Source: Chlamydomonas reinhardtii
Lineage: Eukaryota; Chlorophyta; Chlorophyceae; Chlamydomonadales; Chlamydomonadaceae
DNA: 64,000 bases
Assembly: GCF_000002595.2 (NCBI RefSeq)
Contig: NC_057012.1
Span: 1,828,419 to 1,892,418 of the forward strand
Reading direction: 5' to 3'
The notes beneath the pieces are model-generated. The model was not told the origin of the DNA. It worked only from the letters and a program-made list of their open reading frames with translations, and did not search any database. Positions 45,930 through 58,788 of this stretch are shown piece after piece. Each line of letters starts with the position of its first letter. Position 1 is the first letter of the stretch. A program made the translations under genes and the position numbers.

Positions 45930-48617
45930 ATGGCGCCGCGCGACACGGCAGCCCGCCCTTCATGCCGCCGCGCTCCCCCCAGTTATGGAGGTTGGCAGCT
46001 GCAGCTCATGCTGCTGCCGGTCCGCCCCTCATTGGCGCTACCGCAGTGGCGCATGGGTCGCGCCGCGCTCCTTGCCGCCGGCGCGGTCAACCGACGCGGT
46101 GATGGCAAGGTGGGAAGCATGGGAGCGCTCTCACTCTTAATGCCTTGGTCGCTTTTGCCCGCTGCCATTTCCACGGCCTCTGGTAGGGCAAAACATGCTG
46201 TGGCTCAAAAGGCCGCAAACTTCGTGGGAACGGCCTAGGAACAGGCTCTCGCCACGTGTCACCTGGGCCGCCGTACCAGCGTGTGTGTATGTGCGCGTTG
46301 TTGTGCCCCACCGGGTTGCGCAATCCTCTCCCCCTCCCTATGCCCAAGCCCAGGGCGGTGCGGCCGGCTCGCCGGGCCAGCCTCCCGGCAGTGGCGGGGA
46401 GCCGATCATCCTGACGGCGGCCGACCCCGCGGCCGCCAAAAAGGTGCGGACGTGCTGTTGTTTATTGCTGCTCGGCGGGACTCAGCTGGGCACAACAGCG
46501 GGAGGGCAAGGATGGTGGTTGTGGGGATGCCGGTGATTATGGGATCGACACGAATCCAGCACGCGTGCGAAGCTAAGGCGCGCGGGGCGCAATGCCACTG
46601 CGCAGGACCGCATGGTGCACCCCGCTTTCCACGCCCCCCTCCCCTCCCCCAACCTACGGTAGTCATGCCCGGAACCCCTAACCTTGTTCGGTTGTTCCCA
46701 CTGCCCTTACCTCGCATTCCCTCCCCTCCCCGCGCCCATCTCATGACTGGACACAGAAGCCCGCCGGGCCGCTGAAGCGCTCGTCCTACCGCCGCCGCAA
46801 GAAGTCGGATGAGGAGCGGCGACAGCAGGCCGCAGCAGAGAAGGTGGGGTGGCCGGAGGCGAGGTGGCTGTGGGCGGTTGGCTTGGGGATCTGGCACGGG
46901 GGGATGTGGTGGTGGTGGGGGTGGCCGGATTTGTAGGACCGCAGTGGTGGCTGCGGCCTCTGGCAGGCGGCTTGCAAGGCTCTCAGAACGCAAGATGGTC
47001 TGGCCTGGTGGGGGGTGCCTGAACATGGTTCGAACGCAGGCGCGGCAGCTCGCGAGCGCCGTGGTTGCTTTACAAGGCCGCTGTTTGGCTGGTCGTTCCT
47101 TCTTGCGCAAGGGCGCTCCAGTGCGGCATTGCCATATGGTTTGGCAGTGTGTCTTCAGCTCGCGCTGCTTGCCCGAACGTGCAGGCTGAGTTGGACGCGC
47201 TACGCAAGTCGGGGCGGAACAGGTGCGGGGGCAGCGTGGTGTGCCGTTCCCGACAGTGCGTGACAGAGCGGCCCCCCAGCACTCTGCAAACAAGCCATAT
47301 TCTAGAAGGATAACGGCCTTTCCCGTGTTTGTCACGGCGGCCAGATTGAAACGCGCGAGACTGCGGCATTGAGTTTGCGTCTCAGCGAAACACGCGCAGC
47401 TGCTCGCTACCACGCGCACTCTTCAACCCTGTCGCGCTCGTCCTGCAGGTACTTGTCTGGCGGCCTCCGCCAGCAGCCGCCGGTGGTGCTGGTGGACGGC
47501 TACAACACCATCCTGGCCACAGCCGAGCTGAAGGCGCTGGTGGGCGGCGTGGCGGCGGGTGGCGGCGGCGGCGGCGGCGGTGGCGGCATGGAGGTGAGAG
47601 GGCGAAGGAACTTCGGAGTTTGCAGGGTTGTGGAGGGGAAGTATCATTCCGGAGGGTATAGTCGGACGGTACAGGGACAGTTAAAAGCGATTGGCCGCGT
47701 TAACATGTTCGATGCAACATGGTCGATGCATGGAAGGTGGCTCTCCCTGTAGTGGGCTGCACCCATGCCACTCCAAGGGGCTGCACTCCTGGGGCTCAAC
47801 CCAAAACTCAAAAAGCCAATGTGATAAAGTGTGCGTCCCTCTGGAGTGCCTCTGGTGTCGGTGCCGCCGGGGCTGGCATGGGGTCGGTGGTCTGCGGGCG
47901 GCCGGGTGGGTGGGAGTGGGCAAGCGGGCGTGTTGTGGGGAACAGGGCGCCAGGAGGGGTCGGAATCAGGGGCGGGATAAGGGGCGTGGAGCGGGTTGCA
48001 CCAAGGCGGAAGTGTAGAGTTGCCTCCGTGCACATGCGCGGTACATGGACTGAGCCGCCAAGGGAGCCACCTACCAACCACCAACTGCCGTCACTCAGCC
48101 ACCACCCAACCCGCCACAACCTAATACGGTACCCCCGCCAGGCCGCACGTGACGCGCTCAACCGCATGTGTGCCGAGTACGGCGCCGCCACTGGATTCAC
48201 GTGAGTGTCACTGGGTTCACAGAGCCCGTCTGTATGTGTACGTGTGTGGGGGGGGCCGTGTTTACTGCCGTGTGTGCACCCGGTTGCCCACTCCCCACTC
48301 CTCAATGCACATGCCTCGCTCCTCGCTCCCACCGCCACATCGGCACGCGACCACACCGGCACGCCACCACACCGCCGTACACAATCGTGCGTGTCTCTTC
48401 CCTTTCGCACCCTCACACAGGGTGTATGTGGTGTACGACGCCATGGGCTCCAGCCATGCCCGGGATAACCGCTACATCGAGGTGGGGCTAAGAAGTACAC
48501 ACACACACACACACACACATCAACACACATACACACTACGACGACCACCTCACGCCCAACTTCGACCCCTCATACACACCCATGCATACAATCATGCGCG
48601 TTTCCTTCCTGTGCTCT

Positions 48618-48695
<78 letters not shown>

Positions 48696-50171
48696 TACAC
48701 ACACACTGCTTGCACATCCTACACGCACGCTGCCAACCCCTTCCTCTTGTTCTCTCTGACACACACACGCACGCACGGACAGCTGGGCGACCGCGCGCGG
48801 GCGGTGTTCTCCGCCCGCAGCGAGGCAGACACCTACATCGGCCGGGCGGCGGCGGAGTGGAAGAGGCTGGGCGCCAGCGACGTGAGTACGGCGGCAGTAC
48901 GGCACAGCTGACGAAAGTAATTACTGCCGTACTGTTCTCTGCTGCACCGGGCTCCAGGGCAGCTCGCTGACCCAACAGGGCCCTCTGCGTGTCCTGTGTG
49001 CGGTATCATGGTATGCCTTGCCCTTCCCGCTACCGTCACCCCTCACCGCCCCTCGCTGGCCGCACTGCCGTACCCCGTATCGCAGGTGATGGTGGTGTCC
49101 AACGACCGGCACGTGCAGGAGCTGGCCTCGGATCCGGATTTCGTCATCTACCCCGTGGACATGGCCACCTGGATCCAGCGCGTGCGCGAGGTCAGTGAGC
49201 GCAGCCGCCAGGCGGCGCGTGACGGCGGCGGCGGCGGCGGCGGCGGCTTGTCGGGCTTGGGAGCGGCGTTCGGGCGCGGCGGCAAGGCGGCGCCAGCCGC
49301 TGCGGACATGGAGGAGCTGCAGCTGCGGCAGCAGCGGCTGCAGCGGCAGCAGCGGCGGGCGGCGGCAGGCGGCGGCGCGGCAGCTCGGCTGCTGGACAGT
49401 GCCAGCCTAGAGGCTGAGCTGGCGAGGCTGGCTGAGGAGGCGAGCAGCAGCGATGAAGGGGAAGAGGAGGGGGACGGGCAGGGGCTGTTGGCAGTAGCAG
49501 GGCACGGCGGCGCGCAGGCCGCGGGGCTGGCAAGGCTGGCGGCCGGTGCACGGCATGCGGGCGGCGGGGCGTGGTGGGGCGGCGACGAGAGCGAGGGCGA
49601 GGAGGGCGAGGGGGCGGGTGGCGGCACGCATGGCGGCGGCGGCATGGTCACGTCATTGGAGGCGGGCGGGCGGGGCGTGAGGGGCCGCTTTGAGGCAGCG
49701 ATGGCGGCGGCGGCGGCGGATTCGGATGTGGGCGCGCCACGCCCACAGCTGTCAGCGCCCGCCAACGCATGGTCAAAGGCGGGTCAGGCGCCTGCTGCCT
49801 CGGCGCGGGCACACTCAGCGGCGGCGGCGGGTGAGCCGTCCAGACTGCCCGGCCCGGCACAGGCACTGGCACCGGCACCGGCACCAGATTCAGCGTTAGC
49901 AGCAGTAAGGGCAGCAGCCACGGCGGCCGCTGCGGCAGGAGCTCGGACGCCGCCACCAGTAGCGCCCGCCCTGTCCGCGGCCACAACCGCGGCCAGCACC
50001 GGTACCGCCGCTGCTGCTGCTCCCGCAGCCAGCCCTGCTGCCGCCGCTCCTGCTGCCGCCGCCCCCGCTGCGTCCGCCAAGCTGGGGGCGCTTCTGGGCA
50101 AGGGTGGCAAGGCCAAGCTAGCGGGGCTCTTAAGACAGGCGTCCAGCTCCGCAGGGACAGACGGCGGGTAG
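45930..50171 (+). CDS. YacP/NYN-domain ribonuclease with plastid-like N-terminus and long Ala-rich tail
   Basis: Member of the YacP (DUF901, Rae1-like) branch of NYN/PIN-fold nucleases; bacterial Rae1 cleaves mRNA at the ribosome. Nine exons: 45930-46109, 46354-46443, 46757-46843, 47185-47222, 47449-47593, 48142-48200, 48421-48481, 48783-48881, 49086-50171; 614 residues. Residues 1-60 are Arg/Ala/Pro-rich, transit-peptide-like. A basic stretch (KRSSYRRRKKSDEERRQQ) precedes the catalytic domain at about 144-290, which has VVLVDGYNT, AARDALNRM, VYVVYDAMG, SARSEADTYIGRAA and VMVVSNDRHVQ. These keep the acidic residues expected of the metal site (Asp in VDGYN, YDA, EAD and ND). The remaining 300 residues are Ala/Gly/Gln low complexity in the last exon. 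Exon 47185-47222 (38 nt) is needed to keep phase. A plastid role alongside Obg is inference. Confidence 0.85.
48496..48706. repeat. CA microsatellites in YacP-like intron 7
   Basis: Two CA tracts, about 48496-48535 (interrupted) and 48621-48706 (nearly pure), inside the intron before exon 48783-48881. Confidence 0.9.
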
Positions 50172-51223
50172 ATTTCGTTGGTTATGAGAAGGGCATGCAG
50201 GCCTGCTGGAGTAGCGCGCGGGTGACTACTAGCGAGCGCATGGCGATGTCAGGAGGCAGAAGGGGAGCTGGGGAGGGAAAGGGCCAAACATCTGGTCACC
50301 AGGTGCATGTGCGTGTGTGGCTGTGTTGAAGCCGGCGCTGCATCGGCTGGCTCGTTGGCTCCTCACACTGGGTAGGCAGGTTGGGGTAGGCCGGCGTCTT
50401 GGGGGGAGGTGCAGGCGGGCGGTGGTGCAAAGCGGGTGGCTCGGGCCTTCTCGGAAGAGTGTTACGTGTGTCCGCGGGCCACGTCCCTACCCTCTGGCAC
50501 TTGGAGAGTACTGCATCTTAGTCAGCACTCCAGCTGTGCAGCATCACGTGCGTGTCGTCTTCTGCATAGCCTGCAAACCCTTCCGCTACGTGGACGATGC
50601 TGACCCCCCGCCACGGGGCATTCCACATCGAGGCCCCAGCACCCTGGCCTATACCGTATCAGAGCGAGAGTCAAGTCAGCAAGGGGGACGCATGAGGGAG
50701 GGATCTCCCAGCAGGTGCGCGTCAGCAAAACATCGACACAACCTGCCAGCTACCGTCGGTACAGTAACAGCGCGCGAACGACGCACCAATGCCTTGTCCC
50801 TTCTTGCTACGCATTTATGTGGGCACGGGTGGGAGCCACACACATCGGGACTACGCTTTCCTGCCCCTTGCCATGTTCCATCACGAGCAGGTGAGCTCTT
50901 TCACATTATTCCCGCTTGTCAGCTTGCCACGGGTTGCGTGGAAGCGGGGGTCAGTGCCACGTGGACACTCCACATGCATCTCTTTGACGTCCGCATACTG
51001 CGGGACTCACAGGCTCGGCCCCGGCACCGAAGGGCCGAAATGGCAATAAGAGTATCACTCGTAATGCGCTCGCCCTTTCCCCTTCTTCCTTCAGTATACA
51101 TAAAAAGTCACGCACTGTGACACGTTGAATCCCCACACAGTCGTGTCGCTGCCGCCTCTTCCACGCCCCTCTGCTGCTGCTACTGCTGGCAAGCCAATAC
51201 TTCCGCCGCTACTGCTACTGCCG
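50172..51223. other. Convergent region between YacP-like and DNAAF5 genes
   Basis: Both genes end toward this interval. I found no TGTAA on either strand within it, so the polyadenylation signals must be variants or lie further on. No gene or repeat recognised. Confidence 0.45.
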
Positions 51224-54200
51224 CTACTGCTGCTGCTTGTCGCCGCACGCCGCCAGCACTCGGTCGCAGTAGTGCTTGGAGCGGAAGCGGTCGCGCACCT
51301 TGCGCACCTCGGCCCCCGTCACGCCCGGCTTCATAGCCGCCGCCTCCAGTAGCACCGAACACGCCGCCTCCTGCGGGGCGGTGCACGAGACAGCGCGTTC
51401 GAGGGGGCCCATCAGCGCAGGGTACCCGTTGAACTAGCGCGTCCCAGCCAGGCAACCGGGACTGTCGTGGCCTCGCGGTGAGGCCAGCACGGCGAGCCAA
51501 GCCCTGCGGTAGGGCGCCCAGCCCTCCAACCCCCACCCCACCCCAAGCCGGGGCCCTGCCCCAAGCCGGGGCCCTGCCCATAGCCGGCCCGACAGAGGCG
51601 GCCTCGCTAGCTCGCTCACCTGCACTGCGGGGTCAGAGTCGTCCATGTGAATGATGACGCCAGCCACCAGGTAGCCGCTGCGGGGGAGTAACGGATGGTA
51701 GCGGAGAGGTGTGGAGGGAGTTGAGGTTTGAGAAGTTGAAGAGTCGGGGAGTCGGGGAGTAGGAGTGGGTGAAAAAGGCGGCGAGGGTTTGCAAAAGCGA
51801 GGGAGACACCAGGACTTGCGGTCGACCAAGAAGCTGAACAGTTTCCGGGTTCTGGGTGCAGGGTTAAACAAGAAATACTCCCAGCCATTTCATCTACGCA
51901 TCACCGGACCACGCGCACATTGTCATCCGCGGTGTAGCTCCTTTCCCTCCCTCCTCTCTCCCCCATCTCTCCTCCCTCCCCACTTCATCTCCCTCTCACC
52001 TGTTGGTGTCGCAGTACGCGGGGCCCGCCGCCCGCACGAAGGCCCGCAGCGCGCCGCACGCCGCCACCCGCACGCTGTTGTGTGCGTCGTCCAGGCGCTT
52101 GTGCAGCTCCGGGTACAGCGCGCGGCGGGAGGCGTCCGACAGCGCGGGGCCGGCCACCTGCGGCGTGGCGTGGCGTGTGCGGGGGCTGTCAATGCATGAC
52201 ACAGGTGTGGCGGTTGTTAGCAACCCGAGGGTGTTAGCGGATTGAAGAGGGTCCTTGCCGGCTGCGGCGATTCCGGGCTGGAATGCCTAGGCGAGCTCAG
52301 GGCGCGACAGTGGTCTAGGCGCCTTGCCCACCGCCCATGACAGCGCACCCTGCCTGTCCGCCCAGACCATCGCCCAGACCAACAACTCCCAGACCACCTC
52401 CCAGACCACAACTCCCAGACCAAAGCCCCCAGACCAGACGCCCACCTCCAGCAGCTGCTCCGCCACGTAGCACGCCGCCAGCCTCAGGTCCGTGTACCAG
52501 TCCTCATCCAGCGACGCCGTCAGCAGCGGCAGCAGGCCCTGAGGCGCCGCCGCCGCCGTCGCCGCGCCCGCCTGCGCCACCGGCGGCAGCGCCGCCACCG
52601 AGCCCGGCGGCTCCACCGCGAGCAGCACGTGCTGCGGGTCGGGCAGGCGGCGGCCGAGCAGTGTGGCGAGCGCTGTGACGGCGGCGTAGCGCACGGCGGC
52701 GGCGGTCTTGCCGGCGTGCCACACCAGCGGCGGCATAAGTGCGTCCGTGATCAGCGCCTGGGAGTGGGAGAGGCCGAGGTGGCCAGTGCCGGTGAGGAAC
52801 GGGGATCGGGGTTTGAATGGCAGGTGGCAAGGACGAGAAGAGACAAACATATTGAGGCTGTCAGGGTTGCGTGACGGCGCCTGCATGCGGGCGCTACCGG
52901 CCAAGTGAGGGCGCTGCGGACCTGGACACCGGGTGGGCGGTTCAGGTGCATGGCGCAGGCGGGGCTGTGCACTCACCAGGCCAGCCCCCGACGCCAGTGC
53001 GGGACCCCGCTCCGCGTCCTCCAGTAGCCCATCCAACAGCTCCTACAAAAACAAAGATGTGCACGTCGCCATGGTAAGTTTGTAAACACCAGTAAGGTCC
53101 TTCACATCATTCACCAGGTTACTCAGTACGGTCATTCGACATGTTGGGGTAGTAGGCGTGGGTAGTAGGGTAAGCGCGGCAACCCAAGCACACCCATTAA
53201 GAAATAGCGGAACCCCTCATTGCGTCCGCCCCGCAGCCCCGCGCACCAGCAGTGACAGCCGCAGCGACGCCGGCTGGTCCTTGTCGCCCACCAGCGGCCC
53301 CACCGCCGCCACCAGCGCCGGCGCCAGACCTGCCACCGCCGCCGGCGAGGCCGTGTGCAGCGCCGCCCGCAGCACACACATCCACGTCGCGTCGCCGGGC
53401 CGCGCGCGCCAGCCCGGCAGCAGCAGCAGCGCGCCTGCAGCCGTCAGGCCGTCTGGCGCCGTGGCGGCGGCTGTGGTGGTGGCTGGGCCGTCCAGGAGGG
53501 CGGATAGGATCCACCCCCGGTGCAAGTCCACCAGCTCCGCAGCTCCCGAGGTGGAGGGAACGGCTGCGCCAGAGCTGGCATCCGCTTCTGCGTCTGCGTT
53601 ACCGGCAGTCCCGCCCCGGCCGCGGCACGCCGCCGCCAGCGTGCCCATCGCGCCCAACGCAGCGACTGCAGATGGGCTGGCCGCAACTGCGGCGGCGGCG
53701 GCTGCCGCCGCCGCCGCGCCGCTGCCGCGCTGCCCGCCCACGAACGGCACCGGCGCGGCCCGCACCGCCGCCGCCGCCGCTGCCAGCTCGCTGCCGTACA
53801 GCTGCAGCAGCACCACGTGTAGCGGCAGCGCCACGTCAGCGGCGGCGCCGGCGGCGGCGCCCGCCCAGGACAGTGTGTTGACGGTAGCTGCCAGCAGCTG
53901 CTGCCGTACGGCGCCGTGCTCCGCCGCCGCCGCCAACATCGGCTCCTCCGCCAGCGCCGCCGCCAGCCGTGCCAGCAGCGGCGGCGGCAGCCGCCGCCGC
54001 GCGCGGCCCGCCGCGTGCAGCAGCCCGGACAGGACCACCAACGTCTGCGTGCGCTGCGTGATGGACATGCCGCCGGTGCTGGGCCCTGCAGTGGTGGTGC
54101 TGGCGCCGGTGGTGGCAGCGTCTGCGACGGGCGTGATGCCTGACGCCGCAGCGGCGGCGGAGGTGGTGGCGGAGAGGGCATCCAGCATGCGCGGCAGCCA

Positions 54201-57200
54201 GTCCTCGGCGCTCACGTGCGCGCCCACCTGCACGGCAGCGCGCACACTGTGTTGGCCCACTCTCTCCTGTTCATTTCACACTACCAAACCCACGAATGAA
54301 CACATCCATACACACACGCTGCATGTTCCCTACCTCGTGTTAATTATAACACACAAACACACTGCGAGCGAGTGGCTTGGTGTGGCACCCACAGTCGCCG
54401 CAAGCCCGAGGCAATAGCAGCACTGCCCACGGAACGACACCCTGATGATGGCCGTCCCATTGCAACGCACGACACTGCCCCCCCCCAGCCCCAGCCCCCA
54501 ACCCCCCCCCCCAAAACCCTCCACACCCACCACGTGCACACACGCCATGACGTGGCTGGCCACCTCCACCTCCTCGTCCGCAATGGCGCTGTGCGGGCAG
54601 GCGGCACAGGCGGTGGCACACACACACAGCAACAGGGAGCAACACATATTAGGGCCACATGCACTACCGTATGTGACTGCAACAGCATGTAAACACCGGC
54701 GCTACGCCCGCTGCCCCCATACGCCCGCCCCGCTCGGACACCCTTCTTCACCCTCCATCCACAGCCTCTGCTTCCGCCCCCCCACCCAACCGCTTGCATG
54801 CCCGGCTACCCCATCCTCACCTCCACCCCCTGCATCTTCGCGTTTCTTACTTGAAATTATTAGACCAACCCCGTTTCTCACCTGCACAGCGCCGGCAGCA
54901 GCTGCTTCAGGTGCGCCGCCGCGCCGTCCTCCGCCAGCACCAGGCTGGTGTGCAGCCCGCGCGCCGCCGCCACCCGCAGACCCGCCGTCCACTCGCTCAG
55001 CCCCTTCACCAGCGGCGGCAGCTGCTCCGTCAGCAGCGCCCGCACCATCCGCCGCGCGCCGTCGCCCGGCCGGCCACCGTACGGCGCCCCCAGGCTGCAC
55101 GCCGCCACCCGCAACGCCAGCTCCTCCGCCGCCGCGCCCCCCGCCTCGGCTGACGTCGACGCGGAAGCGGCATCCTCGGCCGCCGCCCAGGCCGCCCCCA
55201 CTCCCTCCACCAGCCTCAGCGCCAGCTCCGCAGTGCCCGGCTGCGGGTCACTCACACCGATGAGCAGCAGCGGCAGCAGCGACGGCACGTAGGCGCGCGC
55301 GTCGCGCGGCGCCGCCTGCGCACCCACTCCTGCGCCGTCTCCCTCGCCCGCTGCGGCTGCCGCTGCAGGCGAGGTGCTCGGGGCGTCGTGCCCCATCCAC
55401 CGGGCCAGGGCTGTGAAGGCGGCCTCCCGCACCTGCTGCGCGCGGTCGTGCCCCACCGGCCTCAGCGCCGGCACCACGGCGCCCTCCACCAGCGACATGG
55501 GCGTGCCGGCAGCCACCAGCGCGTCCAGCGCCTGTGCGCGTGTGTGCGCCAGCGCGTGTGAGTGGGTTAGAGCGAACAAGGAAAGAACCAGACGCTCGTG
55601 TGAGTGTGCGGGTTTGGGTTTATGAAAGTCTCGAAGGACGCGTGCTTATGTATATGTGTGCGAAAGCGAGAGACACATTCAGCCAAGCCCGGTGACCCAG
55701 CAGCCAGCACCCGAGCCCTCCCACCTGTATGGCCGCCAGCCGCACGCGGCTGTGCTGGTGCTGCAGGTTGGGTGCCAGGCTGGTGAGCAGCCGCTCCGCC
55801 GCCGCCTCCAGCGCCTCGCTGAAGGGCAGGCGCCGGCAGGCCGACTCGATGCAGCTGCAGGCGGCCTGTGCGGCGGCAGGGCCCGGCAGCGACAGGAACG
55901 TGTTTACACAGGTCCTGGCGCCAGCACCCCGTACCCGGTGGCACGCGCCGTTCCTGCACCCCCCTGGGGCCCTCCTCCTGATGGCCCTCCTCCTGCTAGG
56001 CCCCTCCTGCCGCACATCACACGCCTCGCCCCTCCCCATCCCGCCCCTCACCCCGCCATCCACCCCGCCATCCCCCATCCCTCGACCCATCCCACCACCC
56101 ACTCCTCACTACCCACTCCTCACCACCCACCCCTTTTCGCCTCCCCTCCTGCCCCAACCCCCCAACCCCCCAATCCCCCGCCTCCCTTCCGCCCGTACAA
56201 CCCGCCCTCCCCCCACCTTCTTGATGTCCGGGAAGCCGTCCTCCAGGCCGCGGCACAGCACCGCGGCCAGGTCGGGCGCGAAGCGGGTCAGGGCGGGCGG
56301 CGGCGCCGCCTCCAGCAGCAGCGCTGCCAGCTGGATGATCTGCAGCCGGACCTGAGGGGGAGAGCAGGGAGGAAGAGTGGGAGAAGGAGTGGGGGTGAGG
56401 ACAGGGGGAGAGGAGAGAGAGGGGGAGAGGATAGAGAGAGGGGGAGAGGAAGAGAGGGGAGTGAGGGGGTCAAGGGAAGCAATAGGAGGAGGCATGCGCT
56501 GGAAATGTGAAACCGCTAGGGTTGAGGAGGGCTGTCGGACCTCGGGCTGGCGACCGCGGCCTCAGTCGACAGCATGCAGTCCCTGTCTCTCCGACATACA
56601 CCGCCTTTCTACCCTCCTCAACGCACCGTCCATGTCTGACCGTAATCGCAGAGCATTCCCCCCGCCGCTCACCTCCTCCGCCGGCTCCTGCACCGGCAGT
56701 GCGCCGAACCGCCGCGCCATCTCCGGCACCACGTCCGCAAGCACCGCAGCCAGAGCCTCCACGCCGCCGGCCCCGACGGCCCCGCCTGCAGCCGCTCCTG
56801 CAGTCCCCTGCTCCTGAGCGGCATCCACAATGGCTTTGCCGCCGTCCAGCAGCACGGTGAGGGCCACGGCGCGACACCGCTCCACACTGTCACTCATCAT
56901 CGCCACCAGCGGCCGCAGCAGCGGCGCCGGCGGCTCCGCCAGCAGCGCCCGCAGCTGCGCGGGCGTGGCGGCGGGCGTGGCGGCGTCCCCTTTGAACAGC
57001 TTGTCTTGCAGGGTGGAGGCGGCGGTGCGGCGGAGGCCGCGATCTGGGTCGGCAAGACAGTTGATGGTGCGCTGCAGCGTGGCCAGGTAGGCCGCGGCGT
57101 CGCCGGTAGGCACCGCCGCGGCCTGGTGCGGCCCGCTGACGCTCGCGGCGCCATGGGCTGTGTGCGAGGTGCTGGAGGCTGTTGCGGGCGCCGTGGAAGG

Positions 57201-57359
57201 CATGGAAGAGGCGGAGGGCAGGGTCCGCACGATGGAGGTGATGCCGGGCAGGCCGCCCAAGCCCACGGCCAGGCCCGCGACCCCGGTGCGCTGCGTGGTC
57301 TTTTTGGGCGCGTTCAGCTCCTTCCATATCTCATCCACTGACTTTTTTGTGCCGCTCAT
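51224..57359 (-). CDS. DNAAF5: DNAAF5/HEATR2, axonemal dynein assembly factor
   Basis: HEAT-repeat protein of the cytoplasm that helps preassemble ciliary dynein arms. Eleven exons: 56673-57359, 56217-56351, 55725-55865, 54882-55531, 54531-54588, 53247-54227, 52977-53042, 52446-52757, 52000-52157, 51620-51677, 51224-51370; 1130 residues against about 855 in human, the excess being Ala/Gly-rich loops. Diagnostic matches to human DNAAF5: DGFPDIKKAACSCIESA (human LLDPFAAVRRESCSCAAA), HSRVRLAAIQALDALV, WHAGKTAAAVRYAAVTALA (human WHAGRTAAAIRTAAVSCL), YPELHKRLDDAHNSVRVAA (human YPELLKRLDDVSNDVRMAA), and the ending VRDRFRSKHYCDRVLAACG. Start is the only ATG before MSGTKKSVDEIWKELNAP. Stop TAG 51224-51226. 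Presence fits a flagellate alga. In C. reinhardtii this gene is known as HTR2 (from memory). Confidence 0.92.
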
Positions 57360-58788
57360 CCTGACTCAGCGAGCGCCTTAGGAATGCAAAGCCCTTGCCC
57401 GACTTGAGTGAAATAGTCAAATGCGGGTTGATGTATGTGTTTCCTAGTATTCGATAATCAAGAGCATTCTCGGAAATGCGCGCGGTAACTTATCGTTGCT
57501 AATTCAGCGTCTCGGTCAACTCTGAGCCCCGCTGAATTGCTGCCGCGGCTCCCAATGACTGACAGCTAAACAATGCTTTAAAGTGAATAGAAAGTGACTC
57601 AAGTGATAGACTGCGCTCTGGCCCGGACCGACTCGCCGAATGCCCCATGCGGGCCGCGGGGGTTCGATGCAGGTGCCCTTGCACACGCATGTGCCCCTCG
57701 CGTGCAGGCTGCTGCTGCTGCGCCCCGGCGGCCGCACCATCTTCTCCGGCGCCCTGGGCGCCCGCCAGCGCTGGTGCCCAGACCTCACCCCTGCCTCGCC
57801 TCGGTAATCGTTGGCGCGGGGACGACGTTATTCGTTGTAGCATGGGCGTGCGATGGGACAGCGTGAAGGCAGGTTGGTGAAGTCCCGCAGGGTGCAGCTG
57901 ATTCCCAGACCCCAGAAGATGGCAAACAATTTGCAACGGCAGGGCAGGAGTGCGCGGCTGGTCGAACGCCGGAGTTACTGTACCGAAAAGTTGCTGGCTG
58001 GCTGAAAGTTTGCTGATGCGCATTCCTCACGCTCCGGGCACCCGGCCAGGCGATAGCACTACCAGACACACCGCAACGCCACACTCGCGATGCAGAGCAT
58101 GGGCGACTGTGCTGGGTGTAACATGTTTATCAGGATCCAGGCACTCAGCTACATCGGCTACTTGCTTCCCGTGCCCTGTCCCGTCGCCCCTGCCCAGCCT
58201 CGGTACCCGACCCGCTCTCTCAGAGCCAGTGCCACACAACCTGGCGTGTGGGAATCGGAGCAACGCGCCCTCGCTTGCTAGCAAGGGTCAAGAAATAGCT
58301 TGCAGGGCCGCACCGTCGGCACCGCACCTCTTGCCGTACGCCTCCGTGTCAGTCAGTCAGACTACGCGCGTGAGATTGTTGAGTGGCGACGGACAGCTGC
58401 AAGCCGCAGGCACACAGCGTTTATCCCCTTGCATGCATTGCACCAGGGCACGCCATACAAAAACGCCGTGCCAACATACCGGTACACGCTTTTGGACACA
58501 CCCCAGTCGCCCTGCGCTCAAAACGCGCCTCCTGCCAAGATCTGCACGGTCATACGTTATGCTAGCATGCACACGAGTGCAATCAAACATCATTTCCCAA
58601 AACGCCGCACTTCAGGCACGCATTTGATCACACATTGAGCATACAAGCGTCATGTATTATATCATTCGAAACTTGCCTAGCGTTTCTGCACCCATCATCT
58701 GGGACCCTGCCATTGTAGATATGCGCATCGCCGCTCCACACGCAGGCGTGCTCACAACTCTCGGTTTCATTGATTTGAAGTGCCCAAG
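57360..58788. other. Region between kelch gene 3' end and DNAAF5 start
   Basis: Contains the DNAAF5 promoter side and the kelch gene 3' UTR. Apart from the ABC-gene fragment at 57675-57771 I saw nothing coding. Confidence 0.4.
57675..57771 (+). pseudogene. 97-bp copy of ABC transporter intron 18/exon 19 boundary
   Basis: Matches 24459-24555 with two mismatches. It includes 33 bp of the 3' end of intron 18, with the acceptor, and 64 bp of exon 19. Since intron sequence is present it came from genomic DNA, not mRNA. The heptamer GGTGCCC lies at the left edge and just past the right edge. No other transporter sequence flanks it, so it cannot encode anything by itself. Confidence 0.9.
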
